In this document: in pieces, positions 34,178 to 40,581 of the stretch | Layout of the letters: each line of letters opens with the position of its first letter | How positions within the stretch are numbered: position 1 is the first letter of the stretch | Source of the DNA: Taishania sp. | GTDB taxonomy: Bacteria; Bacteroidota; Bacteroidia; Flavobacteriales_D; Crocinitomicaceae | Assembly: GCA_030150045.1 (NCBI GenBank) | Contig: JASLGM010000011.1 | Span: forward strand, 1 to 51,292 | Reading direction: 5' to 3' | Length of the DNA: 51,292 nt | Translations under genes and position numbers: made by a program | Notes under the pieces: generated by a model | What the model saw: only the letters and a program-made list of their open reading frames with translations | Told to the model about the DNA's origin: nothing | The model's database searches: none

Positions 34178-34298
34178 GGGCGCTACCTCTTTGCTCATTT
34201 CCATGAGCAAAGAGGTCAGGCTATCCGTTCATAGTCCTCGTCCCTTCCCAAATATTTTGGAAGGGACTGTGGGCTAACCACTACTATCCTTAGCGCGA
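34178..34298 (+). repeat. F1 three-way-junction repeat, copy e
   Basis: Terminal stem GCGCTA (34180-34185)/TAGCGC (34291-34296), a compensated variant of GCGTT/AACGC. Hairpin 1 is a perfect 14-bp stem, 34185-34198 with 34203-34216 (ACCTCTTTGCTCAT and its complement). Hairpin 2 GTCCCTTCC (34240-34248)/GGAAGGGAC (34259-34267), extended by TAGTCC/GGGCTA. Linkers GGCTATCCGTT and CACTACTATCCTTA. Same orientation as the efflux operon. Confidence 0.92.
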
Positions 34299-34354
34299 GT
34301 TTACGGTACTCATTGAATTTTTATAAGAAAATTACATGTATTGAAAATTAGTTT

Positions 34355-34505
34355 TCAGCCCGGTAGGAATGCGATAGCTAAACGAAAGGAAAAAGGTGTG
34401 AGCACCTGAGTTGTAGCTGCGACCAGCGGAAGCACGCTATAGCTCGGTAGCAAACCCTTTTTTATGAGTTTACTAAAGCATGTATACCGTTAAGGCTGCC
34501 TATAA
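34355..34505 (+). repeat. F2 structured repeat, copy d
   Basis: Terminal stem CAGCC (34356-34360)/GGCTG (34494-34498). Second stem AAAAAGG (34390-34396)/CCTTTTT (34456-34462). Third stem TAGC (34414-34417)/GCTA (34436-34439) and TGC/GCA around loop GACCAGCGGAA. A small GGTG/CACC hairpin at 34395-34406 is an alternative fold. The block GAGTTTACTAAAGC is conserved. Confidence 0.82.
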
Positions 34506-34594
34506 AAAAAAATATTCTCTATTTGTGAGTATCCAATTGTGAATAAGTATGTGCTTTTTTTTCAATTTCATTTCCTAACATCAAGTATTACTCT

Positions 34595-34602
34595 TATTTT
34601 TG
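34595..34602 (+). promoter_or_regulatory. -7 box of the LuxR-type regulator
   Basis: TATTTTTG fits TAnnTTTG and is 21 bases before the ATG at 34624. It overlaps the earlier in-frame Met at 34600, which supports the later start. Confidence 0.5.
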
Positions 34603-34623
34603 CTATCTAAAATCATTCTAAAT

Positions 34624-35301
34624 ATGGAAGTTATTTTGGCAGAAGGAAATGATCTAGTTCGTTTGGGCCTAAAATCGATTGTATCAACGATTCCGGATTT
34701 GAAAATTATCGCTGAAGTGACGACTAATGAGGAATTATTGCGTGAGATTGACAAACATAAACCCACTGTTGTGGTGATCGATTATACGTCTTGCGGTTTT
34801 AATATTGATGTTGTTCCAAAGGCATTGATGAAGTCTCCTGAATCCAAAGTTTTAGCAATTACTCCTGAGCAAAGTGCTCAAACGTTGGTGCACGCATTGA
34901 AATCAGGTATCTTCAGTTATGTTAAAAAAGATTGCGATCTAGCCGAAATTGTAGAAGCGGTTCAAGAAACGGGCGTAGGCAAAAAATTCTTCTGTGGACA
35001 GATTTTAGAAACCATCCAAAAATCAGCAATCGACGTAGAACATATTGATGAAAATGCGTTTTTCACCTGTGAACCTGTTGTTTTAACGGATCGTGAAATA
35101 GAAATTATCAAATTGATTTCTGAAGGAATGACCAACGGACAAATTGCGGAATTATTATTTTTAAGCAATCACACGGTAAACACACATCGTAAAAATATTT
35201 TAGCAAAATTAGGTGTAAAAAATACAGCTGGAATTGTAATGTACGCTGTAAAAGCAGAACTTATTTCTCCTAATAAATTCCTGTTTCAAGCAGAATTGTA
35301 A
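34624..35301 (+). CDS. LuxR/NarL-type response regulator with atypical receiver
   Basis: A 225-residue protein. The receiver domain (residues 1-120) has the phospho-acceptor Asp in VVVIDY, the Thr in LAIT and the Lys in SYVKKD, but the N-terminal acidic pair is reduced to a single Glu in ILAEGND, so metal binding may be weak. The C-terminal NarL/LuxR DNA-binding domain is complete: LTDREIEIIKLISEGMTNGQ, FLSNHTVNTHRKNILAKLGV (HTH), then a tail. No histidine kinase is adjacent. The start is set by the promoter box and by the conserved receiver start. Target genes are unknown. Confidence 0.85.
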   Translation: MEVILAEGNDLVRLGLKSIVSTIPDLKIIAEVTTNEELLREIDKHKPTVVVIDYTSCGFNIDVVPKALMKSPESKVLAITPEQSAQTLVHALKSGIFSYVKKDCDLAEIVEAVQETGVGKKFFCGQILETIQKSAIDVEHIDENAFFTCEPVVLTDREIEIIKLISEGMTNGQIAELLFLSNHTVNTHRKNILAKLGVKNTAGIVMYAVKAELISPNKFLFQAEL

Positions 35302-35472
35302 GAGGATAGTGTGCTTTATTTTGTACGATCATTCTGTTATTTATTCTGTAAATACTCTGAAAAACACAAATTTGTTCCCCGCTTCAATTTTTTGATTGAA
35401 ACAAATAGTAAAATGCCGTAACATCTATTTGTAAATGAATATAATCAATCAAATTTAGAGAATTTCTAAACA

Positions 35473-35751
35473 TTAAATTCTGAAAAGACTTTGACTAATT
35501 ACGACTAAAGCGTAAATGAATAAAAGGGACATGAAGAACAAAATGGTTGTAAATTGTTCCTGCACATCTATGTAGTGCAAGCGCATTGAAAAAATCACGT
35601 AAGATACTACGAAAAGTACGAGATTAAGGAGCAGTATTTTCCACCAATTTTGCGGAGATTGAATAATCCAAACGGCGATTGCCATAAAGAAGAACGCATA
35701 CGCTAATGAAAGCGGAGGAAAAGCGATCGATGATTCTAGTAGGTCAAACAT
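35473..35751 (-). CDS. Small three-helix membrane protein, function unknown
   Basis: A 92-residue protein, almost wholly hydrophobic, with three predicted membrane helices (about residues 13-32, 37-56 and 66-88) and short charged turns (NWWK, RLHYIDVQEQ). I recognise no family. It stands alone between the LuxR-type gene and the beta-lactamase-family gene, and a shadow in another frame is not competing. Its start at 35751 is the first ATG and gives a natural N-terminus. It is supported by composition and codon use rather than homology. Confidence 0.5.
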   Translation of the reverse strand: MFDLLESSIAFPPLSLAYAFFFMAIAVWIIQSPQNWWKILLLNLVLFVVSYVIFSMRLHYIDVQEQFTTILFFMSLLFIYALVVISQSLFRI

Positions 35752-35854
35752 AAAGTTGGTATTGGTTAATTAGTATATCTAAATTATAATTTTTTAACTA
35801 ATTTCCAAATTTTTTGTTACCAAAATGATTGCTTTATGTTGTGTTTATGTTAAA

Positions 35855-37177
35855 TCATTGTTTTATGAACTCAATTTTCGAACCCTTTTGAAACAGAATT
35901 ACTTTTTTCTTTTCCACTTGAAATATAAATTTTGCATCTACTATCGGTAATTCAAATGTGTTTTCAGCCGTTGGAATTAAAGTAATGATGGGTTGATTGT
36001 TTAATTTAATTTTTAAGGTTTGTTCCTCCTCATTGATGGTTGTAATTAATTTCAGTTTATAGGGTTTGTTGGAATACTCACCTGCCATTGACTCTAGTTT
36101 TTCTGGCGATACTTTTACTGCTTTTATGCCGTTTGGATATTTAGTAATGGTGTCTTTGTAATGGGTATCCAACATTGCTAATAGGATGTTATTCATCTCC
36201 ATTTGATAGCCGTTTAATGTAATCGAAAAACAAGTGGAGTCTTCTGTATTATAGGTGGTTACACTAGAGAAATTATCGATGCCACCTGTGTGGCCGAGCA
36301 AACTTCTTTCATGATATGGTAATTTAATGATGCCGTAACCATATCCAAATGTCATGGTTTTCATTGCATTAATCATTTTCGGGTTGATAAGTTTCCCGGA
36401 AAGTAATGCGTCATAAAATAGGTTTAATTCATGAGGAGTAGAAAGTATTCCGCCAGCACCCATTAACTGACTGCTATGAGTGATTTGATTTTCTTTCCAT
36501 TTTTCATCTAGATATGAGTAATAAACACTTTTTGCTTCATTTTTATTTGCATTAAGTAGATTTCCTTCATAGGTATGAGTTAAGCTTAAGGGAGTTGTAA
36601 TTTTTTCATTTAATAGGGTTGCATAGTCTGTTTTGTATATTTCTTCAAGTATCATACCTAATAAAAAATATCCGCTATTTGAGTATTCGTGTTTTTCTCC
36701 AGGTTTAAACTGTGAAGGATAATTTTGAAATTGTGCTATCATTTTTGAGCGAGAAAAATCTTCTTGGTTAGTGTTCCAAAATAAGCTGTCATTCGTATAG
36801 TTGAAAATTCCGGAAGTATGATTCAATAAATGATGAATAGTAATTTTCTTAGCGTTTTTTATTTCTGGAAAGAATGTGGAAAGTTTCGTTTTTAAGCTAA
36901 TTTTATTTTCTTGTACAGCCATCAAGATCATTGTTGCTGTGAATGTTTTAGAAATAGATCCTATTCTAAATTTTGAATTTTCTGTTAAGGCAGTGGTTTG
37001 ATCTAGGTTTCCGAATTGTCTTTTGAACAATATTTCATTATTAGTGTAGATTTCTACTGATCCTGATGCAAGATGGTGAATATTTACGGAGTCTAGATAA
37101 TTTTCTAAAGGAGAATATTTTTGACCTAAGATAGGAGTAGAGAGCGCTAGTATAAAGAGTAGAATTATTTTTTTCAT
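35855..37177 (-). CDS. Serine beta-lactamase-family hydrolase (class C/penicillin-binding fold), exported
   Basis: A 440-residue protein with a signal peptide (MKKIILLFILALSTPILGQ). The beta-lactamase/AmpH domain shows the nucleophile motif SISK in FRIGSISKTFTATMI, the YSN motif in HEYSNSGYFLLG, and HTGG as the third motif. A C-terminal region of about 100 residues with strands is typical of the Bacteroidota esterase/D-aminopeptidase group. Family members include esterases, D-aminopeptidases and peptidoglycan-acting enzymes; resistance is not implied. The start at 37177 is preferred over 37216, which lies in the ribosomal operon's terminator. A TACCTTTA box lies just upstream. Confidence 0.88.
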   Translation of the reverse strand: MKKIILLFILALSTPILGQKYSPLENYLDSVNIHHLASGSVEIYTNNEILFKRQFGNLDQTTALTENSKFRIGSISKTFTATMILMAVQENKISLKTKLSTFFPEIKNAKKITIHHLLNHTSGIFNYTNDSLFWNTNQEDFSRSKMIAQFQNYPSQFKPGEKHEYSNSGYFLLGMILEEIYKTDYATLLNEKITTPLSLTHTYEGNLLNANKNEAKSVYYSYLDEKWKENQITHSSQLMGAGGILSTPHELNLFYDALLSGKLINPKMINAMKTMTFGYGYGIIKLPYHERSLLGHTGGIDNFSSVTTYNTEDSTCFSITLNGYQMEMNNILLAMLDTHYKDTITKYPNGIKAVKVSPEKLESMAGEYSNKPYKLKLITTINEEEQTLKIKLNNQPIITLIPTAENTFELPIVDAKFIFQVEKKKVILFQKGSKIEFIKQ

Positions 37178-37206
37178 AACTGTCATTTGATTATTAAAGG
37201 TACAAA

Positions 37207-37236
37207 AAAAGTCCATTCAAATTGAATGGACTTTTG
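37207..37236 (-). terminator. Terminator of the thrS-infC-rpmI-rplT operon
   Basis: Stem AAAAGTCCATTCAA (37207-37220)/TTGAATGGACTTTT (37222-37235), about 20 bases past the rplT stop on the minus strand, with a T run at its end. Confidence 0.9.
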
Positions 37237-37255
37237 CTATACAGAGATAAATGAA

Positions 37256-37603
37256 TTATTTTTTTACTGCTTCAACTACTGCTTTAAAAGCTTCAGGGTG
37301 GTTCATTGCTAAATCCGCTAATACTTTACGGTTTAACTCGATTCCACTTTTGTTAACAGCTCCCATGAATTGAGAATAGCTCAAACCATTCAAACGAGAA
37401 CCAGCGTTGATACGCGCGATCCACAATGAACGGAAGTTTCTTTTCTTTTGTTTACGTCCAGTATAAGCATAACCTAAACCTTTCTCAACAGCATTTTTCG
37501 CTACAGTCCAAACGTTTTTACGACGTCCGAAGTAACCTTTTGAAAGCTTCAATACGTTTTTACGACGTGCTTTTGAAGCAACATGATTTACTGATCTTGG
37601 CAT
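37256..37603 (-). CDS. rplT: 50S ribosomal protein L20
   Basis: A 115-residue L20: MPRSVNHVASKARRKNVLKL, GYFGRRKNVWTVAKNAVEKGLGYAYTGRKQKKR and NRKVLADLAMNHPEAF are diagnostic. L20 binds 23S rRNA early in assembly of the large subunit and in many bacteria represses its own operon. It is the last gene of thrS-infC-rpmI-rplT. The gap to rpmI is about 100 bases, longer than usual, and could hold a control site. Confidence 0.98.
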   Translation of the reverse strand: MPRSVNHVASKARRKNVLKLSKGYFGRRKNVWTVAKNAVEKGLGYAYTGRKQKKRNFRSLWIARINAGSRLNGLSYSQFMGAVNKSGIELNRKVLADLAMNHPEAFKAVVEAVKK

Positions 37604-37706
37604 AATTTTAAATTTTTTGATAAGAAGTGTGATTTTGTTTCAATCAACTTTGTACTTATTATCGGGTTTAAATAATTTATTAACCTGGCATGTTAATCCC
37701 TGAGGA

Positions 37707-37904
37707 TTATTTCATGCACAATTGTAATTTAATGTTTGACTCATCTGATGGGTGTACCAACGTTGCATGTGTCAAGTTGCGCTTTTGTTTTTTCGTTTTC
37801 TTTGTTAAGATGTGACTTTTAAAAGCGTGTTTTCTTTTGATTTTACCACTTCCAGTTAAAGTAAATCTTTTCTTTGCACTGGATTTAGTTTTCATTTTTG
37901 GCAT
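37707..37904 (-). CDS. rpmI: 50S ribosomal protein L35
   Basis: A 65-residue L35, with MPKMKTKSSAKKRFTLTGSG and KIKRKHAFKSHILTKKTKKQ as the signature. The C-terminus (KLQLCMK) ends a little differently from the common Flavobacteriia form but the length is normal. Placed between infC and rplT as in most bacteria. A shorter start at the second Met (PKMK) is not favoured, since MPKMKTK is the universal N-terminus. Confidence 0.97.
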   Translation of the reverse strand: MPKMKTKSSAKKRFTLTGSGKIKRKHAFKSHILTKKTKKQKRNLTHATLVHPSDESNIKLQLCMK

Positions 37905-37961
37905 CTCTCTTCAATTTTAGAATTTACTCTATATAGCATCTTTACCTCTAATTACGAGGTG

Positions 37962-38507
37962 TTATTTTTTCTTAGGGTTTAACATAATTGTCATACGTTT
38001 CCCTTCTAATTTCGGCATTTGTTCTAGTGTTCCTAGATCAGCAACTTCTTGTGCAAACTTCAATAGTAAGATTTCACCTCTGTCTTTGAAGACAATTGTT
38101 CTTCCTCTAAAGAATACATAAGCTTTTACCTTTGATCCTTCTTCCAAGAATTTACGAGCGTGTTCTAATTTGAAATTAAAATCGTGGTCATCGGTGTTAG
38201 GACCGAAACGGATTTCTTTAATTACAATTTTACTTTGCTTCGCTTTTAATTCTTTTTGCTTACGTTTTTGATTATACAAGAATTTACGGTAATCCATGAT
38301 TTTACACACGGGTGGTGTTGCATTTGGAGAAATCTCTACCAAATCCAATTCTTGCTCTTCAGCCATAGCTAAAGCGTCTCTTGTATTCATCAATCGAGGT
38401 TCTTCTCCCTCAATAATTAAACGAACTTCGGTTGCACGAATCTTATCGTTTATTTTGTGCTCATCTTTTTCTTGACGAGGAGCTGGTCTACCTTTTACTT
38501 TATTCAT
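37962..38507 (-). CDS. infC: Translation initiation factor IF-3
   Basis: A 181-residue IF-3, which keeps ribosomal subunits apart and checks the start codon on the 30S subunit. The N-domain (HKINDKIRATEVRLI, DLVEISPNATPPVCKIMDYRKF) and C-domain (KEIRFGPNTDDHDFNFKLEHARKFLEEG, MPKLEGKRMTIMLNPKK) are complete. The start is an ATG (MNKVKGRPAPR), not the rare AUU used for autoregulation in enterobacteria, and it begins six bases after the thrS stop. Confidence 0.97.
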   Translation of the reverse strand: MNKVKGRPAPRQEKDEHKINDKIRATEVRLIIEGEEPRLMNTRDALAMAEEQELDLVEISPNATPPVCKIMDYRKFLYNQKRKQKELKAKQSKIVIKEIRFGPNTDDHDFNFKLEHARKFLEEGSKVKAYVFFRGRTIVFKDRGEILLLKFAQEVADLGTLEQMPKLEGKRMTIMLNPKKK

Positions 38508-38513
38508 TAATAA

Positions 38514-40457
38514 TTAAGCATTATTCGAAAGTTCTTTTTCTATCGATTTTTCTACAAAGTTTCTAAATTCTTCAAAACTCATGCTTCCTAAATCGCCTTC
38601 TTTACGTTGACGGACAGAAACTTGGTTGTTTGCGGCTTCTTGTTCACCCACGATTAGCATAAGTTGAACTTTATTTAACTCAGCATCACGTATTTTTTTA
38701 CCAATCTTTTCATTTCGATCATCAACGGAACCGCGAATATCGTAATTTTTTAGGAATTGTGAAACTTTTTCTGCGTACTCATTATACTTCTCTGAAATTG
38801 GGAGTATTGCAAATTGATCTGGAGCTAACCATAATGGGAAGTCTCCCGCGCAATGTTCTAGTAATACAGCAACGAATCTTTCCATAGATCCAAATGGTGC
38901 ACGGTGAATCATTACAGGGCGATGTTTTTGGTTGTCGGCACCTGTGTATTCAAGTTCAAAGCGTTCTGGAAGGTTGTAATCCACTTGGATTGTTCCTAAT
39001 TGCCATTCACGTCCCAAAGCATCTTGAACCATGAAATCTAATTTAGGACCGTAAAATGCTGCTTCACCGTATTCAACAACAGTTGGTAATTCCATTTCTG
39101 CTGCCGCTTCTATGATCGCACTTTCTGCCTTTTCCCAGTTTTCATCTGTTCCAATGTACTTAGATGGATTTTCTGGATCTCTTAAAGAAATTTGTGCTTT
39201 GTAGTTTTCAAAAGATAATGTTTTGAAAATATAGAGCACTAATTCTATTACTTTTTTAAATTCTCCTTTTAATTGGTCTTGTGTACAGAAGATGTGTGCG
39301 TCATCTTGAGTAAATCCACGTACACGTGTCAAACCATGTAGCTCACCTGACTGTTCGTAGCGATAAACAGTACCGAATTCAGCAAAACGTGCAGGAAGCT
39401 CTTTATATGAACGTGGACGTGCTTTGAAAATCTCACAATGGTGAGGACAGTTCATTGGTTTTAAGAAAAACTCTTCTCCTTCAATTGGTGTTTTAATCGG
39501 TTGGAAAGAATCTGCGCCATATTTTGCATAGTGCCCAGAAGTTACATATAATTCTTTGTTACCAATGTGGGGAGTTATAACTTGTTCATAACCTGTGTTA
39601 CGTTGTGCTTTTCTTAAAAAGTTCTCTAAACGCTCTCGCAATGCAGCTCCTTTTGGGAGCCATAAAGGTAGTCCTTGACCAACTTTTTGAGAGAAAGTAA
39701 ATAAATCTAATTCTTTTCCAACTTTACGGTGGTCACGACGTTTAGCTTCTTCTACTTTTTGTAAATATTCTTCAAGTTCTCCTGCTTTAGGAAAAGTTAT
39801 TCCATAAATACGAGTTAGCTGCTTGTTCTTTTCATCTCCTCTCCAGTATGCACCTGCAATAGATGTTAATTTTACAGCTTTAATGAAACCGGTATTCGGG
39901 ATATGTGGCCCACGACATAAATCGGTGAAATCCCCCTGTGTATAGAAGGTGATTTTACCGTCTTCTAATCCTTCAATTAATTCTAATTTATAAGGATCTT
40001 GTTTCTCTTGAAAGTAGGCTAAAGCCTCTGCTTTAGAAACTTCTTTACGAACAAAAACAAGTTTCTTTTTAGCTAATTCTTTCATTTTAGCTTCCACTTT
40101 TTCTAAATCTTTTTCAGAAATCGTGTAATCCATGAAGTCGATGTCATAATAGAAACCATTAGTAATTGGAGGGCCAATGGCTAATTTAATTCCAGGATAG
40201 TAAAACTCTAAAGCTTCGGCCATTAAGTGTGCAGATGAATGCCACATAGTCGATTTCCCCTCGGTGTCGTTCCAGGTCAATAATTGAATGGTGCTGTCTT
40301 CAGTAATTGGTGTCGAAGCATCGACAACGTTATCATTGATTTTAGCAGCTAAAACATTTCGAGCTAATCCCTCTGAAATGCTTAAAGCTACATCCATAGC
40401 AGATTTACCTGCTTCAATCTGTCTCACGGATCCGTCTGGAAGGGTAATGTTTATCAT
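38514..40457 (-). CDS. thrS: Threonine-tRNA ligase
   Basis: A 647-residue class II synthetase. Domains in order: TGS (residues 1-60, MINITLPDGSVRQIEAGKSA), the editing domain with the HSSAHLMAEAL zinc-type motif, the catalytic core with MNCPHHCEIF (zinc Cys and His), GLTRVRGFTQDDAHIFC as motif 2, HRAPFGSMERF as motif 3, and the anticodon-binding domain at the end. Length is normal. It is the first gene of the operon with infC, rpmI and rplT, preceded by a TATCTTTG box. No T-box is expected or seen. Confidence 0.97.
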   Translation of the reverse strand: MINITLPDGSVRQIEAGKSAMDVALSISEGLARNVLAAKINDNVVDASTPITEDSTIQLLTWNDTEGKSTMWHSSAHLMAEALEFYYPGIKLAIGPPITNGFYYDIDFMDYTISEKDLEKVEAKMKELAKKKLVFVRKEVSKAEALAYFQEKQDPYKLELIEGLEDGKITFYTQGDFTDLCRGPHIPNTGFIKAVKLTSIAGAYWRGDEKNKQLTRIYGITFPKAGELEEYLQKVEEAKRRDHRKVGKELDLFTFSQKVGQGLPLWLPKGAALRERLENFLRKAQRNTGYEQVITPHIGNKELYVTSGHYAKYGADSFQPIKTPIEGEEFFLKPMNCPHHCEIFKARPRSYKELPARFAEFGTVYRYEQSGELHGLTRVRGFTQDDAHIFCTQDQLKGEFKKVIELVLYIFKTLSFENYKAQISLRDPENPSKYIGTDENWEKAESAIIEAAAEMELPTVVEYGEAAFYGPKLDFMVQDALGREWQLGTIQVDYNLPERFELEYTGADNQKHRPVMIHRAPFGSMERFVAVLLEHCAGDFPLWLAPDQFAILPISEKYNEYAEKVSQFLKNYDIRGSVDDRNEKIGKKIRDAELNKVQLMLIVGEQEAANNQVSVRQRKEGDLGSMSFEEFRNFVEKSIEKELSNNA

Positions 40458-40479
40458 TCGTGTTTATTATTTTACAGTA

Positions 40480-40487
40480 CAAAGATA
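40480..40487 (-). promoter_or_regulatory. -7 box of the thrS operon
   Basis: TATCTTTG on the minus strand, 22 bases before the thrS start, identical to the box before the peroxiredoxin gene. Confidence 0.55.
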
Positions 40488-40581
40488 AGTATTCCTTGTA
40501 ATTTCTTTAGCTTAATTTTTGTTTCAATAATAAAAAAAGTATAATTTAATAAAACACTAACGTTCAACAACTTGAAAAGGT

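Larger units (their letters stand above)
34158..34623. other. Gene-free stretch with repeats F1e and F2d
   Basis: After the efflux operon come F1e (34178-34298) and F2d (34355-34505), both on the plus strand, then an AT-rich promoter region with a TATTTTTG box (34595-34602) for the LuxR-type gene. There is no conventional terminator with a T run after the operon, so F1e may serve that purpose. Confidence 0.7.

Noticed and set aside
35360..35415. Hairpin TTCAAT/ATTGAA after the LuxR-type gene
   Set aside because: The stem is short, has no T run and is AT-rich, so it is not called a terminator.
35855..37177. Beta-lactam resistance gene
   Set aside because: The SxxK/YSN/HTG fold is shared by many esterases and peptidases; nothing here points to antibiotic hydrolysis.
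37962..38507. Non-canonical infC start as in enterobacteria
   Set aside because: An ATG start lies at the expected place, so no AUU-type autoregulation is suggested.
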